From NCBI RefSeq assembly GCF_025141175.1, contig NZ_CP081155.1, forward strand, positions 2,509,001 to 2,573,000: 64,000 nt of DNA. Reading direction: 5' to 3'. This DNA is from Jannaschia sp. M317 (GTDB taxonomy: Bacteria > Pseudomonadota > Alphaproteobacteria > Rhodobacterales > Rhodobacteraceae). Position 1 is the stretch's first letter, and every line of letters begins with the position of its first letter. Of the stretch, positions 52,751-60,300 are shown one piece after another. The position numbers and the translations under genes are program-made. The notes under the pieces are model-generated. The model had not been told where the DNA came from, made no database searches, and saw only the letters and a program-made list of their open reading frames with translations.

Positions 52751-53764
52751 ATGAACGGGCTCGGAGGTCTTAACAAATCGCCCAACGGTGTGGTCATCGG
52801 CTTGGTGCAACTGAAACTGCCCACGGTCGTCACGCCCACCGATCTCGCCGCTCAGACCGCGCGGATCGTTGAAATGACCGCCAAGGCGCGGCGGAACATG
52901 GGCACGATGGATCTGGTGGTCTTTCCTGAATATGCGCTGCACGGGCTGTCGATGGATATCAATCCCGACATCATGTGCACGATGGACGGCCCGGAAGTGG
53001 CAGCCTTCAAGCAAGCCTGCATCGACAATGACATCTGGGGCTGCTTTTCGATCATGGAAAAGAACCCAGGCGGGATGCCATGGAACACCGGCCTGATCAT
53101 CGACAATCAAGGTGAGGTTCAGCTCTACTACCGCAAGATGCACCCTTGGGTTCCGGTCGAGCCATGGGCCCCGGGCGATGGCGGTATTCCTGTGATCGAC
53201 GGACCGAAGGGCTGCAAGCTGTCCCTGATCATCTGCCATGACGGCATGTTCCCCGAAATGGCGCGCGAAGCGGCCTACAAGGGGGCCGAGATCATGTTGC
53301 GCACGGCCGGCTATACCGCACCGATCCGCGACAGCTGGAAATTCACGAACCAATCCAACGCCTTTTGCAATCTGATGGTAACGGCGAACGTCTGCATGTG
53401 CGGCTCGGACGGCACCTTTGACAGCATGGGCGAAGGCATGATCTGCAACTTTGATGGGTCAATCATCGCCCATGGCACATCGGGCCGCGCGGATGAGATC
53501 ATCACCGCCGAGGTGCGCCCGGATCTGGTCCGCGAAGCGCGCATCAATTGGGGCGTGGAAAACAACATCTACCAGTTTGGTCATCGCGGCTATGTCGCCG
53601 TCAAAGGCGGCGCGCAGGACTGTCCCTATACCTACATGACTGATCTGGCCGCTGGCCAATACCGCCTCCCGTGGGAGGATGAGGTGAAAGTCACCGATGG
53701 CACCGACTTTGGCTTCGCCGCTCCGACCAGGATGTTCAAGACAACGCCGGAGGCAGCGGAATGA
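52751..53764 (+). CDS. amiF: Formamidase (nitrilase superfamily)
   Basis: Product of 337 residues, the size of AmiF. The Glu-Lys-Cys triad is visible: E60 (VFPEYALHG), K129 (YYRKMHPW) and C162 ([21 protein letters not shown]). The N-terminal start [35 protein letters not shown] [20 protein letters not shown] and [16 protein letters not shown] agree with Helicobacter formamidase better than with aliphatic amidase AmiE. It hydrolyses formamide to formate and ammonia. It is coupled by four bases to the biuret hydrolase gene. Confidence 0.93.
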   Translation: MNGLGGLNKSPNGVVIGLVQLKLPTVVTPTDLAAQTARIVEMTAKARRNMGTMDLVVFPEYALHGLSMDINPDIMCTMDGPEVAAFKQACIDNDIWGCFSIMEKNPGGMPWNTGLIIDNQGEVQLYYRKMHPWVPVEPWAPGDGGIPVIDGPKGCKLSLIICHDGMFPEMAREAAYKGAEIMLRTAGYTAPIRDSWKFTNQSNAFCNLMVTANVCMCGSDGTFDSMGEGMICNFDGSIIAHGTSGRADEIITAEVRPDLVREARINWGVENNIYQFGHRGYVAVKGGAQDCPYTYMTDLAAGQYRLPWEDEVKVTDGTDFGFAAPTRMFKTTPEAAE

Positions 53765-54453
53765 AGGATATCGCCCATCGCACCATCGATGCCACGCCTT
53801 ACGCCTGGCCATACAACGGTGATCTGCGCCCCGAAAACACTGCGTTGATGATCATCGACATGCAGACCGATTTCTGCGGCGTGGGCGGGTATGTGGACAA
53901 GATGGGGTACGACCTGTCGATGACGCAGGCCCCGATTGAGCCGATCAAACGGGTTCTGTCAGCGATGCGGAGCAAGGGCTATCACGTCATCCACACCCGC
54001 GAAGGCCACCGCCCAGACCTTGCCGATCTGCCCGCCAACAAGCGGTGGCGCAGCCAACAGATCGGGGCGGGCATCGGCGACCCAGGCCCCTGCGGCAAGA
54101 TCCTTGTGCGCGGCGAACCAGGCTGGGACATCATCCCTGATCTGTATCCCGTCGACGGCGAACCGATAATCGACAAGCCAGGCAAAGGCAGCTTTTGCGC
54201 CACTGATCTGGAAATGATCCTGCGGACACGGGGGATTGAGAATATCATCCTGACCGGCATCACCACTGATGTTTGCGTCTCCACCACCATGCGCGAAGGC
54301 AATGACAGGGGGTTCGAATGTCTTGTGCTGTCTGATTGCTGTGGCGCCACTGACAAGGGAAACCACGACGCCGCGTTGAAGATGGTAACCATGCAGGGCG
54401 GCGTCTTTGGAGCAGTTAGCGACAGCGCAAGTATCCTGGCGCAATTGCCATGA
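53761..54453 (+). CDS. biuH: Biuret hydrolase (isochorismatase-like cysteine hydrolase)
   Basis: Product of 230 residues in the isochorismatase-like family. Catalytic triad: D33 ([11 protein letters not shown]), K142 (DKPGKGSF) and C172 ([12 protein letters not shown]). The stretch [35 protein letters not shown] and [29 protein letters not shown] closely follow the biuret hydrolase described from Rhizobium, as I recall it. Biuret would become allophanate and ammonia, and allophanate is the substrate of AtzF encoded at 41369. It overlaps amiF by four bases and the ATPase gene by four. Confidence 0.88.
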   Translation: MKDIAHRTIDATPYAWPYNGDLRPENTALMIIDMQTDFCGVGGYVDKMGYDLSMTQAPIEPIKRVLSAMRSKGYHVIHTREGHRPDLADLPANKRWRSQQIGAGIGDPGPCGKILVRGEPGWDIIPDLYPVDGEPIIDKPGKGSFCATDLEMILRTRGIENIILTGITTDVCVSTTMREGNDRGFECLVLSDCCGATDKGNHDAALKMVTMQGGVFGAVSDSASILAQLP

Positions 54454-55949
54454 ATAGCCAGGCGATTGGCGTCGAAACCTTGCATATGACCATGCAGTTT
54501 GGTGCTTTTACCGCGCTGAATGATTGCTCGATCCATGTGAAGCCCGGCAGTTTCCACGCTCTGCTAGGTGAAAACGGCGCGGGCAAATCGACTTTGGTAA
54601 AATGCATGATGGGGTTTTACCAAGCAACCAGCGGGCAAATGCTGGTCGATCGCAAGGAAGCCCGCATACCGGATCCCAAGGCTGCCCATGCGCTCGGGCT
54701 CGGAATGGTGTATCAACATTTCACGCTGGTCCCTTCGCTGACGGCTGCCGAAAATCTGGTAATCAGTCGTGAAGACGCGCCGCGCGTGATTGACTGGCGC
54801 AGCGAACGCGCGGCCCTGCAGGCATTCATGGCCGATATGCCATTTCAGGTACCCCTGGATCAGCCTGTGCGCGCGCTCGCTGCGGGCGAAAAGCAGAAGC
54901 TGGAAATTCTCAAGCAACTTTATCTGGGCCGCAGGTTCCTGATCCTTGACGAACCAACGTCGGTTTTGACCCCTGACGAGGCCGACGAGGTTCTTGGCCA
55001 TGTGCGCAAAATTTGCGAAATGGGCGCTGTCTCGGTGCTGATGATAACGCATAAATTTCGGGAAGTGACCGCCTACGCCGATGAGGTGTCCGTCTTGCGA
55101 CGCGGCAATCTGGTAGGCAGTGGCAAGGTCAGCGACCTCAGCCATGCGGATATGGCGGCGATGATGATGGGGGATGCTGCAGTCATTGCACCCAGCGAGC
55201 GCGCAGCGATGTCCGGAAATACCGTACTCCAGGTTCAAAACGCCCGTACGCGGGATCGATCCGGACTGAAGGACATCGAGATATCCGACCTGAACGTACG
55301 CGCCGGAGAGATCGTCGGGATCGCTGGCATTTCCGGAAATGGCCAGATGGAATTGATGGAAATCCTGACCGGCCAACGCGCACTCGAGAACGGAACGATC
55401 CGCGTGAAAGGCATGCCCTACACCGGTACGCGCAAGGAATCCAAGCAGGCGCGGGTGCGATTTCTTCCCGAAGAACCGCTGCAAAATGCCTGTGCCCCGC
55501 GTATGTCTGTCACTGAAAACATTGCCTTTCGCAGCTTTGACGGGGGTGGATTCTGGCTGTCCCCTGGCACCATGCGCAGCCGCGCCGCTGACCTCGTCGC
55601 GGCCTTCAAGGTCAAGACAGCCTCGCTTGAAAGCCCGATCCAGTCCCTTTCGGGGGGCAACGTCCAGCGCGCCGTTCTGGCAAGGGAACTATCTGGCGAA
55701 GTTGATCTTCTGGTGATTTCCAATCCGTGTTTTGGTCTGGATTTTTCTGCCGTCAGCGAAATTCGCGCCCGTATCATGGCGACACGCAATGCAAATGCAG
55801 CAGTGCTTCTGATGTCCGAGGATCTTGATGAGATAATGGAGTTGTCAGACCGTGTTCTTGTCATGTCCGAGGGTCGTATTTCCTATGATGCGCCCATTGC
55901 ACAGGCCGACATTGCGACAATCGGGCATCATATGGGAGGCCATTCCTGA
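54450..55949 (+). CDS. BMP-type ABC transporter double ATPase
   Basis: Product of 499 residues with two ABC domains as in RbsA/YufO-type proteins. Domain 1 has Walker [10 protein letters not shown] and a relaxed signature LAAGEKQK before [14 protein letters not shown]. Domain 2 has the degenerate A-loop [10 protein letters not shown] and a signature LSGGNVQR before [12 protein letters not shown], in which the usual DEPT is replaced by SNPC. The first domain is probably the catalytic one. It completes the BMP importer (SBP, two permeases, ATPase). Two hydrolase genes separate it from the permeases, so import and hydrolysis are interleaved in one operon. Confidence 0.92.
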   Translation: MNSQAIGVETLHMTMQFGAFTALNDCSIHVKPGSFHALLGENGAGKSTLVKCMMGFYQATSGQMLVDRKEARIPDPKAAHALGLGMVYQHFTLVPSLTAAENLVISREDAPRVIDWRSERAALQAFMADMPFQVPLDQPVRALAAGEKQKLEILKQLYLGRRFLILDEPTSVLTPDEADEVLGHVRKICEMGAVSVLMITHKFREVTAYADEVSVLRRGNLVGSGKVSDLSHADMAAMMMGDAAVIAPSERAAMSGNTVLQVQNARTRDRSGLKDIEISDLNVRAGEIVGIAGISGNGQMELMEILTGQRALENGTIRVKGMPYTGTRKESKQARVRFLPEEPLQNACAPRMSVTENIAFRSFDGGGFWLSPGTMRSRAADLVAAFKVKTASLESPIQSLSGGNVQRAVLARELSGEVDLLVISNPCFGLDFSAVSEIRARIMATRNANAAVLLMSEDLDEIMELSDRVLVMSEGRISYDAPIAQADIATIGHHMGGHS

Positions 55950-56617
55950 TGACACAGATTTCAACCGCACAACCCTTTCAGATCACCTTTGACACAGCGA
56001 CCACCGCGCTGATCGCGATCGATATGCAGCGTGATTTCATTGAACCAGGCGGTTTCGGGGAAACGCTTGGAAATGATGTCAGCCTTCTTCAGGCCATCGT
56101 CCCGACAACGGCTGCGCTGATAGCGCTGTGCCGTGACAAGGGCATTCCGGTGATCCACACGCGAGAGTGTCACAAGCAGGATCTATCCGACCTCCCACCG
56201 GCGAAACGCGACCGCGGCGCGCCTAAATTGCGCATTGGCGACCAGGGTCCCATGGGCCGTATCCTTGTCGCAGGTGAAGACGGAGCAGACATCGTAGAAC
56301 AGGTTTATCCAATTGCGGATGAGCTGGTTATCGACAAGCCCGGCAAAGGGGCCTTCTTTGCGACCAATTTATCGGCCCACCTTGCGCAGCTGGGAACAAA
56401 GACCCTGATTTTTGCAGGCGTCACGACCGAGGTTTGCGTTCAAACCACCATGCGCGAAGCCAATGATCGCGGGTTTGAATGCCTGCTGATCGAAGATGCC
56501 ACGGAAAGCTACTTCCCCGAATTCAAGGCTGCGACGCTGGAAATGATCCGCGCACAAGGCGCGATCGTCGGCTGGACATCCACCTTCGCAGAATTGAAAG
56601 ACGCCTTGAATGGATAA
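55949..56617 (+). CDS. Isochorismatase-like cysteine hydrolase, second copy
   Basis: Product of 222 residues. Triad D25 ([10 protein letters not shown]), K133 ([10 protein letters not shown]) and C163 ([11 protein letters not shown]). It shares the [23 protein letters not shown] framework with BiuH but differs throughout; for example [14 protein letters not shown] replaces [14 protein letters not shown], and an acidic [14 protein letters not shown] replaces the GNHDAALK loop. It therefore likely acts on a different ureido, guanyl or carbamoyl compound. Guanylurea, ureidoacrylate and N-carbamoyl compounds are candidates; I cannot choose. The start overlaps the ATPase stop by one base. Confidence 0.87.
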   Translation: MTQISTAQPFQITFDTATTALIAIDMQRDFIEPGGFGETLGNDVSLLQAIVPTTAALIALCRDKGIPVIHTRECHKQDLSDLPPAKRDRGAPKLRIGDQGPMGRILVAGEDGADIVEQVYPIADELVIDKPGKGAFFATNLSAHLAQLGTKTLIFAGVTTEVCVQTTMREANDRGFECLLIEDATESYFPEFKAATLEMIRAQGAIVGWTSTFAELKDALNG

Positions 56618-56942
56618 GCCGCTTTCCCTGAAAGACTTCGTCGACACCTGGCAAGAATTGCCCTTTGAGTATTTTCGCGAAGGTGTGGACATTCACCACA
56701 TCCGGAAAACCTCCCCGGCTGTCGCCATTCTACGCTATGCTCCCGGTGCGAAAGTACCGCTTCATTTACATACCGGGCTTGAATCGATCCTTGTTCTTGA
56801 TGGGGTTCAATCCGATGAACGGGGCGATTATTCCAAGGGCGCGCTGATCCTCAACCCGGAAGGCAGCCAGCACTCTGTCTGGTCAGAAACGGGTTGCGCG
56901 GTCTTGATCCAATGGGAACGACCTGTCCAAATCCTGGGGTAA
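56610..56942 (+). CDS. Small cupin-domain protein
   Basis: Product of 110 residues. The cupin metal motif is present as H52-x-H54-x3-E58 ([16 protein letters not shown]) and H88 (EGSQHSVW), so a metal site is likely. [18 protein letters not shown] is found in the anti-sigma ChrR-like and other small cupins. It overlaps the cysteine hydrolase gene by eight bases and ends the operon. Cupins in ureide pathways include ureidoglycolate lyase and AllE-type enzymes, but a sensor or isomerase role is equally possible. Confidence 0.85.
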   Translation: MDKPLSLKDFVDTWQELPFEYFREGVDIHHIRKTSPAVAILRYAPGAKVPLHLHTGLESILVLDGVQSDERGDYSKGALILNPEGSQHSVWSETGCAVLIQWERPVQILG

Positions 56943-57247
56943 GACGCGCTGGAAAACTGACAGGCAATTCTCCGCGCCGGATATCGATGACATAATCGGC
57001 CACGGTCGCCCCGAACCGATGGATGTTCGCGGACGCAAGTCGCATGGGTGTCGCAGAACCTGGCGATCGCCCCCGCTCTGCCCCCCTCACTTACTCACGG
57101 CCGCCGGTTCAATCTGAACTGTCCACGTTAACAGTCATCCGTGTCCCCAAAAGCCAGAGCGCGGCGGCAGTGAACCGCCGCACACGTCTGTTGCCACCAT
57201 GAAACCGCCCCGCGACCTGCGTCAGGTGCACGCCGGGCGGATTGCAG
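56943..57247. other. Gene-free stretch of 305 bases between convergent operons
   Basis: No convincing gene. A leftward frame at 56943-57090 contains AxIHRFGATVADYVIDIRRGE-like sequence that reads as protein remnant but has no start with a ribosome binding site. The globin operon terminator hairpin lies at 57161-57181. Confidence 0.5.
57161..57181 (-). terminator. Terminator hairpin of globin operon
   Basis: GCGGCGG-CAGTGAA-CCGCCGC, a 7-bp perfect stem, 67 bases after the globin stop. Confidence 0.5.
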
Positions 57248-57742
57248 TCAGGCCCAAAACTTCCAGAATGGGCGTTTGGCCGGTGCCGCCGGGGCATTTG
57301 CAGGCGTCGGCGTGGCTGCAAGGGGGGCTGGCGCGGGATAGGCTGCGTCCTTCATCACGCCGGCCAGAATGCCATAGGCGGTAGCCCAGGCGTCCTTGAC
57401 GTCCGGGGTAAACCCCTCCCCCAGGCCTTTTTCCAACGTCCGGAGCAGGGAGGCACCGACCTTGTCGTAGTCCTCGGCCTTCACGCCGTAAGCCACGTGC
57501 CCGACAGCCAGTTTCTGCGCCACCGGCACGATCTTGTCGAGGTCGCGCAACCCGTTGACCACGACGCCCAAGGTGGCCATCAACTTGGTCCCCTGCTCTT
57601 TCATGTCGGAGTTGGCAAAGTAGGGTTTGACCTCGGGCGAGGTCTCGAAAAGGTCGGCGTAAAAGATCTCGGCGGCGGCGTCCTTGATCGGCACGACCTT
57701 GGCAAAGCTGTCCTGCACGAGGGTGATTTGTGCGTCGTTCAT
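57248..57742 (-). CDS. Single-domain bacterial globin with Pro/Ala-rich tail
   Basis: Product of 164 residues, a flavohaemoglobin-type globin lacking the reductase domain. Key residues: Tyr B10 (Y28 in FYADLFETSPEVK), Phe CD1 (F42), Gln E7 (Q50 in KEQGTKLM) and proximal His F8 (H82 in AVGHVAYGV). Tyr-B10 with Gln-E7 is typical of globins that bind O2 tightly or turn over nitric oxide. After the fold, a tail (about residues 136-164: AAYPAPAPLAATPTPANAP, then KRPFWKFW) is unusual and could be a linker or membrane-proximal anchor. It needs a separate electron donor, possibly the upstream flavoprotein or cytochromes. It overlaps the cytochrome gene by four bases. Confidence 0.92.
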   Translation of the reverse strand: MNDAQITLVQDSFAKVVPIKDAAAEIFYADLFETSPEVKPYFANSDMKEQGTKLMATLGVVVNGLRDLDKIVPVAQKLAVGHVAYGVKAEDYDKVGASLLRTLEKGLGEGFTPDVKDAWATAYGILAGVMKDAAYPAPAPLAATPTPANAPAAPAKRPFWKFWA

Positions 57743-58185
57743 TGTTCAATCCTGTCTTTGGCTGTCCCATTTGCCCAGTCCAACGCGGGTCGTCGCCCGC
57801 CGCTGGCCCAGACCATGAAAGCCACGGCGGCACGCACCTCTGCATCCGAGAGGTCGGGATTGCCGCCGCGGCTGGGCATTTCGGCGTACCGGGGGCCGAT
57901 GAACCCCTCGATCGCATGGGTGAATAGGGTGGCAAGCCCGGTTTCGATCCTCGGACTCCAGTCCTCGGTCGAGGTGATCTTGGGCGCTCCGGTCAGACGA
58001 TTTCCGCCGTGACAGATTTCGCACGTGCCACCCCAGACATCCCGGCCAACACGCAAGGCGGGGGCCTCGGGGACCGGCAGGCGGTCCACGGTCACAAAAC
58101 CGTCCAACCCGCGCGGCCCCGCCTGCCCCAAGGCAGGACCGGACAAGGCGGCAAGCGCCCCGAGTACCAGGCCCGCGCGCCGCAT
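57739..58185 (-). CDS. Monohaem cytochrome c, periplasmic
   Basis: Product of 148 residues with a signal peptide (MRRAGLVLGALAALSGPALG). The haem site is C55-E-I-C58-H59, and the axial Met is probably in YAEMPSRGGN. A helix-turn pattern SDAEVRAAVAFMVW near the C-terminus is as in class I cytochromes. It is probably an electron carrier for the multihaem protein upstream or for a terminal enzyme. It lies between the DUF3365 gene (one-base overlap) and the globin gene (four-base overlap). Confidence 0.88.
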   Translation of the reverse strand: MRRAGLVLGALAALSGPALGQAGPRGLDGFVTVDRLPVPEAPALRVGRDVWGGTCEICHGGNRLTGAPKITSTEDWSPRIETGLATLFTHAIEGFIGPRYAEMPSRGGNPDLSDAEVRAAVAFMVWASGGRRPALDWANGTAKDRIEQ

Positions 58186-58751
58186 CAGTCCATCGGAATG
58201 CGGATGACCACACCACCCATGACATCACCGGCGTCGAAATCGGTACGCGGGCTATCCTTGTGGTCGTTGTGGCAACTGTAGCAGGCCGTCGCCACGGCAA
58301 CGTCCGGGTAGACGGCAGTGAAATAGTTCGTCCCGCCCAGCTCTTCCTCGCCGTAGAAATTTTCGCCCGGATTGGCCGAGATGAATTCCAGACCTTCCTT
58401 TTCCATTTCCGTGGTCGGCGCATTCTGCTTGTTGATCGGCCAAAGCGACAGCAACGAGTAAGAAAATTCGTCGGTTTCTTCGGCGACCATTTCTGCGCCG
58501 AACCGGAACATCTGGGCAGGCAACACGAGGGCCTTTTCATCCTCGAAATGTTCAGAGGCCTTGATCACCCCTTCCTCGACCGCGAGGCGGTTCACGATCA
58601 TGCGGGTATAGACCGTCCTGTCCGAGCTCATGACGAGGTGGAGAAGGTCCGTAACCGTCTCGTAATCCATACCTTCGGCGGTGGCTTGGCCGCCTGTGGC
58701 CAGGACACATCCGACGACAAGGGCTTTGACCTTTGCGTTCATCGTTCTCAT
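58185..58751 (-). CDS. DUF3365 c-haem protein, periplasmic
   Basis: Product of 188 residues from ATG 58751, with AGGAAAG upstream. Signal peptide at residues 8-26 (VKALVVGCVLATGGQATAEG). The DUF3365/Tll0287-like domain follows, ending in the haem attachment C157-Y-S-C160-H161 with NDHKDSPRTDFDAGDVMGGVVIRIPM, which is the family pattern. The middle holds FRFGAEMVAEETDEFSYSLLSLWPINKQNAP. DUF3365 proteins are often sensory or redox-linked PAS-like modules. Next to a multihaem cytochrome it could regulate or transfer electrons. Confidence 0.88.
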   Translation of the reverse strand: MRTMNAKVKALVVGCVLATGGQATAEGMDYETVTDLLHLVMSSDRTVYTRMIVNRLAVEEGVIKASEHFEDEKALVLPAQMFRFGAEMVAEETDEFSYSLLSLWPINKQNAPTTEMEKEGLEFISANPGENFYGEEELGGTNYFTAVYPDVAVATACYSCHNDHKDSPRTDFDAGDVMGGVVIRIPMD

Positions 58752-58800
58752 ATCTGTCTTTCCTGTTTCTGTTCCAGTTGCAGGGAGCGTGGCCGGCCGG

Positions 58801-60291
58801 TCATTGGTTGGCGCCTTCGTCCGGTCGGTCCACGCGGTTCACCGCCCAGTCGATGCTTTCGACATGGCGATCCGGTTCACCCGAGAAATTCCGTCGCACC
58901 AGATCCGCATCGGCCAGCGCGTCGATCGAGAATTCGAGGCTGTGGCAGGACATGCAGACGGGACGGATCATCTTTTCATTCGGGCGAAGAGTGTCGTTCT
59001 GGTTGTGATTGGTGCTGACCACACCGCGGCGCTCGGCCTGGGGCATGTGACAGGTGGCACAGGTCACCCCAGACCCGGGCGGCAAGTCGCCCGCCCGTTC
59101 GGCCAGCACCAGGTCGTGGTGCGGGCTGTCCTGGTAGGCCTGGCTGTGGTCGTCGGAATGGCAGGTCAGGCAGGCCCCGACGGACGCAACCTGCAGATCC
59201 TGTTCGTGCGGGGCGTGACAGGTGGAACAGGTGACGTGGCGGCCCAGGGCCTCTGGGTGCAGATCGACGCGGGCCTCGGACGTGGACATCAGAGGCGGCG
59301 GCGCGGTGTCGCCCAGATAGGCCTCCAGCGCGGTCACGACGCCTTCGGCAGGGTCGTCCCAGCCCAGCCGCTTGAGCATCCGTTCGGTGTTTCGCGGACG
59401 CGCAATTTCGGGATGGCCGCGCATGCCGTGGCGCCCCAGGGCGAATGTCTTGGCCTGACCGCGATGACAGTCGGTGCAGACGGCCTCCTCCGGGGCGTCG
59501 ATCCAGGCGGCTTCGATCTCGGCCGGGGTTTCGGCCTCGGGCGCATGACATCCGCCGCAACCGACGTCCGCCGCCGCATGGGCGGAGGCGGCCCAGTGGG
59601 TATCGGCCTGCGTGCCCTGTGCGACCTCGGGCGCGACGACCGCTGCAAGGTAGCCTGCCAGCGCATCCGCATCCGGGCGCAGACGGGCACGGGCCAGCAC
59701 GGCGGGCGGGTGCACAGGCTCGGGCGCGAGCCATGGCTGACCGGCGTGCTTGACCAGAAAGTCCTCATAGAGCGCGCGGTTGTCATGAAAGTTGTGGCAC
59801 CCCGAAGACGCGCAGGTATCGAACGTCAGCCCCTCGTGCGTGGGGCGATTCACGCGCACATCCTGTTCACCTTCGGAATGGCAGGCGACGCACAGGTCAC
59901 CGGGCAGGGTCAGCAGACCGGCCAGTGTGATCTCGGGTTCATGTTCGGAATGACACGATGTGCAGAACCGCGCGTCGATCCGGTCCCAATAGGCGGCCAT
60001 CCTTGGGTTCTTGAATTTCTTGACCGGATGGCTGTCGTTGGCCTCTTTCAGGTCGTCCTTGTGACAGGTGACGCAGGTCTTGTTCAGATCCTTGCGAATG
60101 GAGTTCTGATCCTCGAAAGGCTCCGAGGTATGGCAGGTTTCGCAGGCGACCTCGAACTGATGGTGCACCCCGGATGTCTCCCCCGGCAGAAACGCCGTCC
60201 GATCGCCACCGACGTACAACCGGGCTGAGGCGGCAAAGCCCAGCCCCACCGTCAGCGCGATCCACAACAGCCAAAGATGCTTGGTCTTCAT
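58801..60291 (-). CDS. Undecahaem cytochrome c, membrane-anchored or secreted
   Basis: Product of 496 residues. An N-terminal uncleaved or cleaved helix (LWLLWIALTVGLGFAASA) is followed by eleven haem sites: CXXCH at C50, C73, C110, C134, C245, C272, C355, C374, C411 and C446, and one CX4CH at C160 (CASSGCH). Several are paired with extra His (HHQFEVACETCH, SHPVKK), suiting bis-His haems. A Pro-rich central linker (residues 185-230) divides a pentahaem N-terminal block from a hexahaem C-terminal block. I do not recognise it as NrfA, HAO or NapC; it is most like unassigned cytochrome c3-type multihaem proteins. It is ten bases downstream of the flavoprotein. Confidence 0.9.
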   Translation of the reverse strand: MKTKHLWLLWIALTVGLGFAASARLYVGGDRTAFLPGETSGVHHQFEVACETCHTSEPFEDQNSIRKDLNKTCVTCHKDDLKEANDSHPVKKFKNPRMAAYWDRIDARFCTSCHSEHEPEITLAGLLTLPGDLCVACHSEGEQDVRVNRPTHEGLTFDTCASSGCHNFHDNRALYEDFLVKHAGQPWLAPEPVHPPAVLARARLRPDADALAGYLAAVVAPEVAQGTQADTHWAASAHAAADVGCGGCHAPEAETPAEIEAAWIDAPEEAVCTDCHRGQAKTFALGRHGMRGHPEIARPRNTERMLKRLGWDDPAEGVVTALEAYLGDTAPPPLMSTSEARVDLHPEALGRHVTCSTCHAPHEQDLQVASVGACLTCHSDDHSQAYQDSPHHDLVLAERAGDLPPGSGVTCATCHMPQAERRGVVSTNHNQNDTLRPNEKMIRPVCMSCHSLEFSIDALADADLVRRNFSGEPDRHVESIDWAVNRVDRPDEGANQ

Positions 60292-60300
60292 CAGGCCCCC

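Noticed and set aside
52751..53764. Aliphatic amidase AmiE
   Set aside because: The N-terminus and C-terminal [16 protein letters not shown] region agree better with formamidase AmiF.
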